Below are positions 9,701-18,462 of a DNA stretch of 64,000 bases, one piece after another. Below the pieces are notes generated by a model, which worked only from the letters and a program-made list of their open reading frames with translations, was not told where the DNA came from and made no database searches. Position numbers and translations under genes: made by a program. Numbering within the stretch: the first letter of the stretch is position 1; each line of letters starts with the position of its first letter. The stretch comes from Bacillota bacterium (GTDB taxonomy: Bacteria; Bacillota; Clostridia; Lachnospirales; Lachnospiraceae), in assembly GCA_023420935.1 (NCBI GenBank), contig JAEZUR010000036.1, positions 1 to 64,000 of the forward strand, in the 5' to 3' direction.

Positions 9701-10813
9701 TGAGTTACCATTTTCTTTACCACCAAGATTATTATTGGTCATTTTCCCATTATAGTCTAACTGACAAGGTATTACCTCTCTTTTGGTTTCGTTAGGTGGT
9801 TCAGTATAAACCACACAATCAATAATAATTGCCGCATAATCCTTCTCAACATTTACTTTTTTAAAGATTTTCATTACTGCTTCCCAACTCAAATCATTTC
9901 CGTAAAAACTAGTTGGCGGTGAAGACACTGCTGACTTACCCGCCTTATTATATTGCTCCCATACTGCAGGCAATCCTCCAATGTGTGGTTTAGGACTTAT
10001 CGAAATCAAATCAGCACGATTAATCCAACCAAGCTGACTATTTAGCTCATTTGGTGTTATTGTTTTCACTACAATATGATAATTAGCCCTATCAGTAGCT
10101 GATATATTTAATACTTTATCAAGAAAATAATTATAATTCTTATATGTATAAGCATATCCTTTTTTACATGCTGTATCTTTTCTAGTTGTGTATACACGAT
10201 CTCCAATTGTATTTAGTAAACGATTAGATTGAACATCGTCCTGGGTCATTTCGAATACTGTTTTCCATTTTAGATTACCCTTGTTAGCCCCAACTTTCTT
10301 ATAAGTTATCAATCCAGTTTCTTGGTTCTTTTCCTGTATAAAATAACCTGTATTCTCCGCAACTCTTTCATAATAACCGTATAATGTTTTTTCTTCATTT
10401 ACACTTGTCCAATCAGTTGGTATACCAGTTTCATCTGCAAATTGATATCGAACTCCCCAGTTTGCAGTTGACGCATTGGTGGCGGTAACCGTTGTCATCA
10501 TACCACTATATCTCAATTTATCCATATTAACAGGTTCGCATCCATCAATCAGATACCCTATCTCCGCATATCCTTCATACGGAACAATCTCTAGTATAAC
10601 AAAAGGGTTACTCTCCGTTCCTTTCGTACCAGTTTCTGATGGGATTTCGTTATTAATTGCAACTCCATGAGTTACTGCAGCTGCCATTACATCTTGTACT
10701 GGTTTAGAAACCGTATGAAAAGAAATTGCCAATAAAGTAATCAGTGTTAATAAAATACAACCTTTTTTTACTGTATGGGTTCTCTTTATCTTAAAATATT
10801 CTTCTTTCGTCAT
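6785..10813 (-). CDS. Very large secreted DUF5057-type protein of the type IV pilus operon
   Basis: 1342 residues starting at ATG 10813 after AAGGGGGAT. A basic N-terminus and a hydrophobic stretch (about residues 17-34) precede VMAAA, a plausible signal peptidase site near 45. The rest is soluble, rich in Asn, Thr, Tyr and Asp, and typical of an extracellular protein. The region beginning NPFVILEIVPYEGYAEIGYL matches what I recall of DUF5057. A loop YIDGNADGRFADSEI near residues 793-808 fits a DxNxDGxxxxxE calcium site. It is the last gene of the pilus operon, directly after the minor pilins. It could be a tip adhesin or pilus-associated factor in the way PilY1 is, but no homology to PilY1 is claimed. 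I recognise no enzyme motif. Confidence 0.82.
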   Translation of the reverse strand: MTKEEYFKIKRTHTVKKGCILLTLITLLAISFHTVSKPVQDVMAAAVTHGVAINNEIPSETGTKGTESNPFVILEIVPYEGYAEIGYLIDGCEPVNMDKLRYSGMMTTVTATNASTANWGVRYQFADETGIPTDWTSVNEEKTLYGYYERVAENTGYFIQEKNQETGLITYKKVGANKGNLKWKTVFEMTQDDVQSNRLLNTIGDRVYTTRKDTACKKGYAYTYKNYNYFLDKVLNISATDRANYHIVVKTITPNELNSQLGWINRADLISISPKPHIGGLPAVWEQYNKAGKSAVSSPPTSFYGNDLSWEAVMKIFKKVNVEKDYAAIIIDCVVYTEPPNETKREVIPCQLDYNGKMTNNNLGGKENGNSNNVYKLAFMMKTMDPHAFYNLFLNDYNGTITPLVQNGLFTAQKTDNEKRYWSQSTFMPTQKDGTGAWNKHWDSEASWETYKLNSNLSGNVSVIGRVFTYNSDCTMTQHFVNNTISVSANKFTEELSSYILSNGGENDPATAVQYILGVQNNENIINKENLTILDLEPCKDFTITAHTIRMMIPYYSGTIKIVPMTSSEFIGTIEDLNSKYDMIYLGMNCGGFNTATKYIAGANMIVPDYNDNLLDGKIYLHVGDSISATLGNSGSNLNSNLNVNWINGANSIIRLPGNDITALKAEALNNYLAAGYPILTDTKLYQTGSTLTNALVDSNSIIYQFIAKGKTSAAKDSLIDSADTYVNKKVLDKIKNEKPQLILSEEPKEYIGTETGGIISDTNYINSTNLKNRKLNFIYTIKGIDTTRYNVYLYIDGNADGRFADSEINMSQSNVMANVSNTLIKPLASDYFGVIPWKLKIVDVNNEFVCDEVKGYSAVMRSDAQKEEIKVLQINPDSTTLNLQKNVADRKLFYTYTRDLNDYKVTFKTITISEFEKMYEGKPFLSSTDARKESTDQLLKDYNMLILGFGDSYANISNSNGALDNIKYFIENYRSVLFTHDTTSPYNMSYNPSPAGYNFNLNFRGILGMDRFGVRKIDKDSYPDKDWYTDSKGKSIIDNTIYPGQIHGYTYFTAAKKANVDQKLAYKNILSGPNGSRGGTFTTNTVTRLNDGQLTEYPYKIDETFTVAATHSQWNQLNLNDPEIVVWYCLGEQQESAYADRYKVYNASPKDASNNYYIYNKGNITYSGVGHSSTNNNLEPMETKLFVNTMIAAYKNSLRNPTIEVTNQDAFTTGKGQYAFYLNSDVNEDTTYVAGDKITIEFIPWDYNFLSQNLGVTATLPDGTPLDIYNEAGVKVTTSFVNKDGKNMINLLNGNTYTVQYDKSLFNSEQKRQIIFTIENEKGLEGASNVQFYKKVLFDLD

Positions 10814-10879
10814 ACTTATCCCCCTTGTTTACTAAAATTTAATCCATGGATCTATGTAATCTAACTTTATTTATCTTAA

Positions 10880-11443
10880 TTAAGGTATATTAACAATCTT
10901 ATTTCTTAATTTAATTGCTTGCGTAGCAGAAAATTTTCTATTATTATATTCCATCTTAATATCTATCGTTAAAGTTGTACTATTTTTTCCCGTTCTGTCA
11001 TAGGTAAATCTGTCTGGTGACGCAGTAAAAGCTTTCACATATTCTCCCATTAAATTTTCTTCAGATACCGTTCCAGTGCCGATACTATTCATAACGCTTA
11101 CCCGACCTGCTTCTGTTGTATTATATAGATACATATTATGGTTAGTACTGTTAAACCATATAATTACTACTTTATCTGTTTCTGTAGCAGCATTGCCATC
11201 ACTATGATAGATTGTTAAACTATTTCCATCGTATTTCACATTATTTCCTTCCAACACACATTCACTAATTTGATTCATAATACTCTGTGCTTCTGTTTGA
11301 AGAGAGATTTCACTTTCTGCTGCTTTATATCCTTTGGTGCTTGTTGACATAAAGATTATTATTGCACCAATGATGATGGAAGAAATGGCCATTCCTAAAA
11401 TTAGCTCTATTAGTGTTAACCCCTGGTTCTTATTTTTTAACAT
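10880..11443 (-). CDS. Minor pilin, PilW/GspJ-like, with class III leader
   Basis: 187 residues from ATG at 11443, preceded by AGGTGA. A start at 11485 inside the previous gene is possible and would add 14 residues. The leader MLKNKNQG is followed by LTLIELILGMAI: cleavage after Gly8 would leave Glu at mature position 5, the classic prepilin rule. One hydrophobic helix (about 9-31) is followed by an amphipathic stretch with Gln/Glu and a beta-rich C-terminal domain. PilW-like minor pilins help start fibre assembly. It lies directly after the FimT-like gene and before the DUF5057 gene. Confidence 0.82.
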   Translation of the reverse strand: MLKNKNQGLTLIELILGMAISSIIIGAIIIFMSTSTKGYKAAESEISLQTEAQSIMNQISECVLEGNNVKYDGNSLTIYHSDGNAATETDKVVIIWFNSTNHNMYLYNTTEAGRVSVMNSIGTGTVSEENLMGEYVKAFTASPDRFTYDRTGKNSTTLTIDIKMEYNNRKFSATQAIKLRNKIVNIP

Positions 11444-11474
11444 TGGTCTATCACCTACCTGTTTCTTGGTTTTA

Positions 11475-11993
11475 TCATTCAACATAGTGCTTCCCAGTAG
11501 CTCTTATTAAAGTAATTGTATAACGAACCGTTCCATCACTATCTTTAATTAATATCTTTTTATAATAACAAGAATCTGATGGATTAGTCGATATTCCACC
11601 TTTAGTTTTATCAAAGCTAATTGCCATGTATTTCCCATCTTCATACCTGCTTATATCCTCAGATGCTGGATGCGTTGTCTCATAAGATAATATAAGTTGT
11701 TGATTACCTAGTCTGGTACCTGAAGCATTAAGTAATGAAGCTGACGCTACGGCTGTACTTTGCATCATATAATAGGAGCCATTAAATTGATAGATATATA
11801 AGTATGGTTTCTCTGCCTTACTCATTGCTTCCATTCGCACCTTATCCAAAGCTGCATTTATTTCATAAGCACAACTTTTGGCATTTCCATATCGGATATA
11901 ATTCATCCCACCTAATGCCCCAGTTGTTAAAATAGCAAGAATAGCAATCACAATAATAATCTCAATCAAAGACATGCCCTTATTATTCTTCAT
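11475..11993 (-). CDS. Minor pilin, FimT/GspH-like
   Basis: 172 residues from ATG at 11993, with AGGGG seven bases upstream; a longer reading from 12062 overlaps the previous gene and is rejected. The short leader MKNNKG is followed by MSLIEIIIVIAILAIL, giving cleavage after Gly6 and Glu at mature position 5. The sequence then continues into a pseudopilin fold with the helix region CAYEINAALDKVRMEAMSKAE, characteristic of FimT/GspH members. These proteins sit in the tip complex that primes pilus polymerisation. It is third from the end of the pilus operon. Confidence 0.83.
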   Translation of the reverse strand: MKNNKGMSLIEIIIVIAILAILTTGALGGMNYIRYGNAKSCAYEINAALDKVRMEAMSKAEKPYLYIYQFNGSYYMMQSTAVASASLLNASGTRLGNQQLILSYETTHPASEDISRYEDGKYMAISFDKTKGGISTNPSDSCYYKKILIKDSDGTVRYTITLIRATGKHYVE

Positions 11994-12009
11994 AGCTATT
12001 CCCCTTCCT

Positions 12010-14418
12010 TTATTCTGCATTCTTTTTCCAATTTTCATATGTAATATACTTAGATATATCAACTTGATCTATATTTTCTTGCTCCAACTGTTCATCTGAA
12101 TAATCAGTAAAATAATGAGTGAATTTCTTGGTGCTATCATTCTTCCAACCAGGGATAGGATCCGATGTATTCGTTTTTTCTTTTTCTAAAGCATAAGATA
12201 AAATATCTTGAACTAGGTTAGGATTTGACGTGATCATAACGTTGTTATCCAACATTTTCACAGTTCCATCTGCAATAATAAGCCCCTCATAATCATCAAC
12301 AACATTAAGATCACCAGTTGATACAATAATTCCATTTTGTATAGCCCCAAATACATTGGAGATATCCAATGTACTTATTTCACTATCATTTTTAACGATG
12401 TAAACACAGTAATCAAGTTGATCAATTCGATTATCTTTGTTCAAATCAATTGGTATTCTTTTATAATAATTATTATTATGTTTCACGAAACCGTTGGAAG
12501 TTGCCACAGCAGCAGCCGCTTCTTTCTCAATTACAGATATATCATCAGATAAATCAGCAGGTGTATTATTATCATATTGGCTAATTATAGTATGAAATAA
12601 TGGACTATCTGTTTTATTTAATCGTGGACTTCCACTATTGGCAGCGGAAGACGATGGAACCAAGCTTAATTGTCTTGATTTATATTCCTTGGCTGTGCGC
12701 TTAGCATCCATTAGTAGAGAAGCATCTGGGAAATCCGGATTGGATAGAACACCCCCTGACAGCTCTAAACTACCATCGCTTTTCGTCATAAGCCCGTTAG
12801 CTGCTAATAAAAGTGCTCCACTTAATTTAATCCCATTGGCACTCAGATAGGTATTAGCATTCGCGTCTAAGTTACTCTTATTTTCTGAAATACTATAATA
12901 GTCTTTAAAATAACGGTTGGCGCATGCTTGATTTTTAAACTCTAAATAATAATAAACTATTTCAATTCCATTCATTAAATAATGGTATTCTACATATTTT
13001 CTACTTGTTAGAAGGTCTGAAATGGATCCGGATATGTCAGGTATTGTTACTTCTAATTTATCCACCGGTTTTGCAGTTATCTCCGTTTTCATAACCGGAT
13101 TATGACCACACCAGATATATTCGTTTGGAACTAGATATGCTGACTGATTACTTTTCACTGAAATAGATTCTCCAGTCATGATATCATCCGCAACAGACCC
13201 CCCGCTTATTTGATTCTTTCTAGAAACAAATGCTCGTCCTGCTACAGAAAGACTGGTAACTCCTGACATATCAAGAGAAGAATTGATTCCATTGATTAAA
13301 ATTGCACTACTATAATTGGAATTTACAACATTTTTAACATCACTATCTGCTACTGTGGTATTGTCATAGTTAAAGTTATAGCCATTATAAGTTCCATTAA
13401 TAATAACTTCACTTCTTTTTGCTCCCAGTGTTAAGTCATCAGCAACCTTACAGTTTCCATTAATATTTATGTATGCTGGTTCTGACCCACTTGCATTACC
13501 AACGGTAGCGATATTTTCAGCCCAAATATTTATTTTATTGGTGTTATCTCCAAGGAATAACTTAGCAAAGTTATTAACCGTAACATCGCCTCTTGTTATT
13601 AACGTGTCACCAATTACCTTAAGGTTATATCCATTATTTATATCAGGATCTGCAATATTAGAAGCATCTACAGTTACACCACCAGGACCAGCATAAACGT
13701 TACCCTCAATTAACATCCCTTTTCCCCCTTGTGCTAATAATTTTTCATTGGCAATTAGGGCATATTTTGTAAATTCAGGATATATACTAGCCGAGTCAAA
13801 GTTTAAGTTTGGGGATTCTAGATTAATATCCGTTGTAATGGTAGTCTCAAATCCATGACTATCTTTATATTTTATTTTTACATTTTGCAACACGACTGAG
13901 TTAATATTTTCTACCTTAGTTGTATCTAGATTTACTTTTAAAACATTAATACTCGTATTGCTGTCATTATTAAGAATTACCCTATCTCTATCTGTAACTG
14001 CAGTAGAAATCAAACAGTTTTTTAATACGCTTGGTTGATATGTATAGGTAGAACCTAACGTCGGATCATAGTTTACTCCACACAAAGCTCGGACTAATTC
14101 TTTGATATATCGCATATCAAACTCAGATTTTAAGCTTTTATTAGTATCTTGCGTAATCTGTGCATAATGTAATAATAAATAATTATATGCTTTATACATA
14201 CAATCGGAAGAGATTTGCTCTAAACCTGTATTCAATTCGTTTAATACAGTCTCCGATTGATAGAAATTCTCTTTTGCTTGATAATCTATTTGTTTCATCT
14301 GAATATTAGTCATAGTTAAAGACAGGATCAATGAGCCAAGTATTCCTATAAAACACATAGCAATAATAACCAGCAATAAGGTGGATCCATTATTATTTAT
14401 ATGAAACCTTTTTTTCAT
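12010..14418 (-). CDS. Large PilX/GspK-like minor pilin, 802 residues
   Basis: 802 residues, far longer than usual PilX proteins (about 180-200). The leader MKKRFHINNNG is followed by STLLLVIIAMCFIGILG, so mature position 5 is Leu, not Glu; absence of Glu5 is typical of GspK/PilX tip components. After the helix comes a long Asn/Ser-rich, probably beta-helical region (repeated phrases such as INGNCKVADDL and IEGNVYAGPGGV). The loop DLNKDNRIDQLDY near residues 655-668 fits a calcium-binding DxNxDxxxD site. The size suggests an exposed adhesive or structural head. It sits between the PilV-like and FimT-like genes. Confidence 0.75.
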   Translation of the reverse strand: MKKRFHINNNGSTLLLVIIAMCFIGILGSLILSLTMTNIQMKQIDYQAKENFYQSETVLNELNTGLEQISSDCMYKAYNYLLLHYAQITQDTNKSLKSEFDMRYIKELVRALCGVNYDPTLGSTYTYQPSVLKNCLISTAVTDRDRVILNNDSNTSINVLKVNLDTTKVENINSVVLQNVKIKYKDSHGFETTITTDINLESPNLNFDSASIYPEFTKYALIANEKLLAQGGKGMLIEGNVYAGPGGVTVDASNIADPDINNGYNLKVIGDTLITRGDVTVNNFAKLFLGDNTNKINIWAENIATVGNASGSEPAYININGNCKVADDLTLGAKRSEVIINGTYNGYNFNYDNTTVADSDVKNVVNSNYSSAILINGINSSLDMSGVTSLSVAGRAFVSRKNQISGGSVADDIMTGESISVKSNQSAYLVPNEYIWCGHNPVMKTEITAKPVDKLEVTIPDISGSISDLLTSRKYVEYHYLMNGIEIVYYYLEFKNQACANRYFKDYYSISENKSNLDANANTYLSANGIKLSGALLLAANGLMTKSDGSLELSGGVLSNPDFPDASLLMDAKRTAKEYKSRQLSLVPSSSAANSGSPRLNKTDSPLFHTIISQYDNNTPADLSDDISVIEKEAAAAVATSNGFVKHNNNYYKRIPIDLNKDNRIDQLDYCVYIVKNDSEISTLDISNVFGAIQNGIIVSTGDLNVVDDYEGLIIADGTVKMLDNNVMITSNPNLVQDILSYALEKEKTNTSDPIPGWKNDSTKKFTHYFTDYSDEQLEQENIDQVDISKYITYENWKKNAE

Positions 14419-14464
14419 TGATTTCCCTCCCCATTATAACAAAAACTAAATTATACTTTTCTTA

Positions 14465-15757
14465 TTATTCTTCTCGCTTAGTTGATGATAGCGTTGCACT
14501 TACTTCATTGGTATTTGCATTATAAATATCTACTTTAATATTCATCATTCTGAGTACCGAAGATTTGGTTATATATTCATCTTGGGCTGATAGATCAATA
14601 GCACCATTTTTTTTCACGCTATCAGCATTGGAATATACGCTGCCAATCTTGTTATAAGAATTACCAACATACTGAACATTAATGCTATATGTTGGTGCAT
14701 CATCTACAGCCAGATTGGTTGCTTGACATAAAAGATACAGATTCATGGTACGTTGAAAATTAATTGCTGCATTGTCATCTATCTTCAACACCACCTGCTC
14801 CGTCGCCTGTTCACTCTGAAAAAATAAATAGACGTTTTTCAGATCAGCCAAAGAGACGATTTCTTGATACAAGGGTGGATCCACCTCAACAGCATTAGTA
14901 ACTTCTAAAGGGCAACCAGGAATATCAGGAATAGCTGGCGTAGTAGGAGTAGCAGGAATACCAGTGCAAATATATTTATAGTATATCTTTACTTTCACCA
15001 GATTATTGTTTATACCCGATGGATCAACATCAATACACATAATACGATTTATGTGATCATGAATCCACGCATCATCATATGGAATCAGATATGTCCAGGA
15101 TGGATCATTTTTATGCAAATCATTTTCATTATCACAATATTGTCTGTTCAAATCTTTCATAGCAACAACTGCCCTGGCATTTTGTGAAGATTCTACTGCT
15201 ACTACATTTTTTGGTGATTCGATGGCATAAATATCAGCTATCATCTTGGTAACATCATTATTTACTGCATAGTACTTAGTTGCATTCGTTTTATTGGTAT
15301 CAACAGTAATCAACGCATCATAACGATTCCCATCTTCCTCAATGTTCTTTATGGAGTAATACAACATTCCATTCGAAGAATTGGTAAAGGTATTCCCTAC
15401 GTAACTTCCACTGGCACCTTTTGTTCCAACAGAATTGCCTGCTGCATCAACTTCTTGTACTCTGCTAGCATCATTGTTAATCTTATCTGGTGATACAATG
15501 CTAAATACTGACGGAGTAATACTTACCATATGAAAGCTCTTTGCTATCTCCTCAATGGATTTATCCTTACATTGTTCCATAATACTTTGGGCTAGTACAA
15601 CGGCCTTTTGTCTATTCTTGGCTCTTGCATTATACTCTGCTGATGTTACAAAATAACTTAAAAGGGGAACTGCAATTATGGCTAGTATAGCCATGCTTAC
15701 GATGACTTCTACTAAAGAAAATCCGCTGTTATTGGTACTTTTTTTGCGTAATTTCAT
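14465..15757 (-). CDS. PilV/GspI-like minor pilin, 430 residues
   Basis: 430 residues with leader MKLRKKSTNNSG followed by FSLVEVIVSMAILAI, giving cleavage after Gly12 and Glu at mature position 5. QKAVVLAQSIMEQCKD, following the membrane helix, matches the A-x-x-x-A-Q-x-x-M-E pattern of PilV/GspI proteins. The C-terminal half is extended and contains a Pro/Thr-rich stretch (TGIPATPTTPAIPDIPGCP, about residues 265-283). It lies downstream of pilO and upstream of the PilX-like gene. It is expected in the initiating tip complex with the other three minor pilins. Confidence 0.8.
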   Translation of the reverse strand: MKLRKKSTNNSGFSLVEVIVSMAILAIIAVPLLSYFVTSAEYNARAKNRQKAVVLAQSIMEQCKDKSIEEIAKSFHMVSITPSVFSIVSPDKINNDASRVQEVDAAGNSVGTKGASGSYVGNTFTNSSNGMLYYSIKNIEEDGNRYDALITVDTNKTNATKYYAVNNDVTKMIADIYAIESPKNVVAVESSQNARAVVAMKDLNRQYCDNENDLHKNDPSWTYLIPYDDAWIHDHINRIMCIDVDPSGINNNLVKVKIYYKYICTGIPATPTTPAIPDIPGCPLEVTNAVEVDPPLYQEIVSLADLKNVYLFFQSEQATEQVVLKIDDNAAINFQRTMNLYLLCQATNLAVDDAPTYSINVQYVGNSYNKIGSVYSNADSVKKNGAIDLSAQDEYITKSSVLRMMNIKVDIYNANTNEVSATLSSTKREE

Positions 15758-15774
15758 ATTGCTTCCCCTTTCTA

Positions 15775-16611
15775 TTACTGTGTTGTTCCAAAAATATTAT
15801 CTCTTCCAGTATTGATGCCATCTATATATGGAGGTTCATATTCTTTCAACATATCTGCACCTATTAAGGAAAACATATTAATCTTCATATTTCCCATAAG
15901 ATTTCCCGTACTGGTATCATACGTAACACTAACATCTTCGATATTCATTTTATTTCTATATTGATTAATATAATCAATGGCTTTCTTAAGACCAGCATAG
16001 GTTGTTTGATAAGTAATGGTTACCGTTGCTTTTATCCCCATAAACTTAGACTTTTGCGCAGCATCTTGGGATGTATCTTGTGAAGCTTGAGCGTCATTAA
16101 CTGTTCCATCCACAGTTGGTTCTACATTAGTAGTATCAGAAGCAGCTGTGTCAGTTGTCTCCGTATTTGAAGAAGCAGGGTCAACTGCAGTGGTATCTGT
16201 TGTAGTCTCCGTTGTTCCAGCACCAGATCCATCCGTGCTTACTCCCACTGGATAAAAGATTTGATACATATCAAATTGGGAGGATGATATCTTCATCCCT
16301 ACATACTTCTCTAATTCATCAATCATGACGATGGCATCTGCTGTACTTACCGACATTGGAAATTGTGTTTCTATCTCAGTAATCTGTTTCTCGAATTCTT
16401 CTATCTCTGCCTTCTTGGTATCTGCCTGTGCTTGCATCTGAGATAGTTCATCTGCTCTTGTACGAAGAGACTCGTTGGCTATATTTATTTCCTCTGCCTT
16501 ACTTATATTTTTGGTGTAGATAAAGAAATAGGAACCCGCTATTACAATCAGAGAAAATAATAAGAATAGAAGTTTTTTGTCTTTTTCGGATATTTTTAAT
16601 TGATTCTTCAT
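15775..16611 (-). CDS. pilO: PilO-like type IV pilus alignment protein
   Basis: 278 residues: short cytoplasmic tail, one membrane helix (about 13-31), a coiled coil (about 40-85), a low-complexity Thr/Ser/Asp linker (about 125-185, with TTETTTDTTAVDP), then a ferredoxin-like beta domain (VTITYQTTYAGLKKAIDYIN). This matches PilO, which pairs with PilN outside the membrane to hold the assembly platform. The acidic linker between coiled coil and globular domain is longer than in Proteobacteria and could span part of the thick wall. It starts ten bases after the PilM-PilN fusion gene. Confidence 0.8.
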   Translation of the reverse strand: MKNQLKISEKDKKLLFLLFSLIVIAGSYFFIYTKNISKAEEINIANESLRTRADELSQMQAQADTKKAEIEEFEKQITEIETQFPMSVSTADAIVMIDELEKYVGMKISSSQFDMYQIFYPVGVSTDGSGAGTTETTTDTTAVDPASSNTETTDTAASDTTNVEPTVDGTVNDAQASQDTSQDAAQKSKFMGIKATVTITYQTTYAGLKKAIDYINQYRNKMNIEDVSVTYDTSTGNLMGNMKINMFSLIGADMLKEYEPPYIDGINTGRDNIFGTTQ

Positions 16612-16621
16612 GTTCTCCCTC

Positions 16622-18286
16622 CTATTCTTCCGCTTGTATTGCTTGTTTTAGGGCTGCCATGGCACTGTTACTATATAAACAGTTAACTGCAAACGTAACT
16701 GAAGTAATTCCATTGTCATCCTCTGCTTCTGCAATGGAGTCAATAGAAATGACACTAAGCATATCTATTTCCTGTAATTGTAGATACATCTTCGCAACAG
16801 AAAGTTTCGAATTAGTTGTAATATTCATACTGATTCCTGTGTTATTTACAGTAAGTGCTGTTACCACCATGGAGGATGGTAACTTTTCTTCTAGTTGAGT
16901 AATCAACTCATTCAACTGTTCATTTTGATTCTGAGTTAAGGCGTACATGCTAGTCACGTCTTGATATTTCGCTAACATTATTCCATGCTCGGCATATATA
17001 TCTTCAACGGACAACATAGATTCGATTTCTGCTTCTAACTGGCTCTTCTCATGCTTTGCACCGTTTAGAATGATACTTGATATAATAATCATAACCAAAG
17101 AAACAAACACTGATAAAGCAAAGATAATAGACATACTGAATTGATTATTTTTCTTTACTTCTCTTGCAATGATATCTTTCGAGATAAAACCAATAGGTTG
17201 AATGGTTGCACCAATGGCGCACATATAGTCTGATTGCTCCATATCAGGAACAGTTTTTTGAAATACTACGGAAAATAGTCGATCAATTCGTCTGATTTCA
17301 ATTCCTATTTCATTATGAAACAGCCGTTCAATTCCTTTAAATTTCGCCCCTTGTCCAGTAATGAAGATTGTTGCAACCTTCTTCTCTGGAAATTTCGAAT
17401 TATAATAATCCAACACTCTAGTAACATTACTTACGAGATAACGTAATGACTCTGTAACTTCTTCCTTACCACGTATTTCTTTGAGGGCACGATTATAACT
17501 TTCGGATGCTACTGATAGGGTAGCGGCAGCCTCTTCATTTTCCATATTAAACTGCATATTAATTAATTCTTCTTGGCATAAGAGCTTAATCGCATCCGCC
17601 TCTGTATTCACCTCAAACACCTTATTCTCAAGAACTGATTCAACCACAGCCATAGAACCATAAGGTATGGTACGTTGTAATGCTAACACTTCATTATCAA
17701 TTACATTAATTAAAGTTGTTTTCTCATTAATCTGTATCGAGAGATTAATTCCACTTCCAACCTGTCGCTTTAATACCTGAAATGCACTATTTCCTATGTA
17801 GTCCAGAGCCACAATATTAAAATTCATCACCTGGGCAAAGCTATAATAATTCTTCACCATGTTACTAGGTGCTGCCAACAATAATAATTTTAATTTCTTA
17901 TCTTCTTTATTGTTAATTCGCTCTAAGATGCTGTAGGAGATTATATATTCTGATACATCTACTGGGAAATAATCCTGCGCCCCTGCATCTACCACCGCTT
18001 GAATTCGGTTATCTTTCACCAATGGAATGATAACTTCACGATTGGCAATCTTCGTTGATGAAATAGTAAACACAACATCTGTAATTCTCATTTTCGCTTC
18101 ATACAATTTCTCTTTCATGACTGCGGCAAATGATTCTTTATCTCGAATGTAGCCATCTTCTATAGCATTGTCTGGTGTATCAAAGGTAATGCAATTGTAG
18201 ATACGGGGATTCTTTTTCCCATATTCCACTTCACATATTCTGGTTTTTATTAATCCTATATCAATACTTAATACTCGTTTCGTCAT
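16622..18286 (-). CDS. PilM-PilN fusion, type IV pilus assembly
   Basis: 554 residues from ATG at 18286, with GGAGG eight bases upstream; the reading from 18325 adds 13 residues and has no such site. Residues 1 to about 360 are an actin-like PilM domain (LSIDIGLIKTRICEVEYG at the start; TIFITGQGAKFKGIERLF late). A membrane helix near 380-400 (SIIFALSVFVSLVMIII) leads to a PilN-like coiled coil and small beta domain (LITQLEEKLPSSMVVTAL). In most species PilM and PilN are separate and PilM binds the cytoplasmic tail of PilN; here both are covalently joined. Followed by pilO. Confidence 0.85.
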   Translation of the reverse strand: MTKRVLSIDIGLIKTRICEVEYGKKNPRIYNCITFDTPDNAIEDGYIRDKESFAAVMKEKLYEAKMRITDVVFTISSTKIANREVIIPLVKDNRIQAVVDAGAQDYFPVDVSEYIISYSILERINNKEDKKLKLLLLAAPSNMVKNYYSFAQVMNFNIVALDYIGNSAFQVLKRQVGSGINLSIQINEKTTLINVIDNEVLALQRTIPYGSMAVVESVLENKVFEVNTEADAIKLLCQEELINMQFNMENEEAAATLSVASESYNRALKEIRGKEEVTESLRYLVSNVTRVLDYYNSKFPEKKVATIFITGQGAKFKGIERLFHNEIGIEIRRIDRLFSVVFQKTVPDMEQSDYMCAIGATIQPIGFISKDIIAREVKKNNQFSMSIIFALSVFVSLVMIIISSIILNGAKHEKSQLEAEIESMLSVEDIYAEHGIMLAKYQDVTSMYALTQNQNEQLNELITQLEEKLPSSMVVTALTVNNTGISMNITTNSKLSVAKMYLQLQEIDMLSVISIDSIAEAEDDNGITSVTFAVNCLYSNSAMAALKQAIQAEE

Positions 18287-18462
18287 TCTTGTTTCCTCCC
18301 TCTTGAGGTAAGTCCTGTGCATCAAGTTAACACATTATTGTAAATCCCTTGTAATTCATCTTGCTCACAAAATCTCTGATTTTCTCATTGCAGAATTCAG
18401 AATACGATAATTCTTGATTCTACCCTCTGCGACGAGAAAATCGCCGCGTATATGTTTATCAC

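Noticed and set aside
6785..14418. Reading the DxNxDG loops in the DUF5057 and PilX-like proteins as dockerins.
   Set aside because: Dockerins have two tandem loops with conserved flanking residues. Only one isolated loop is present in each protein.
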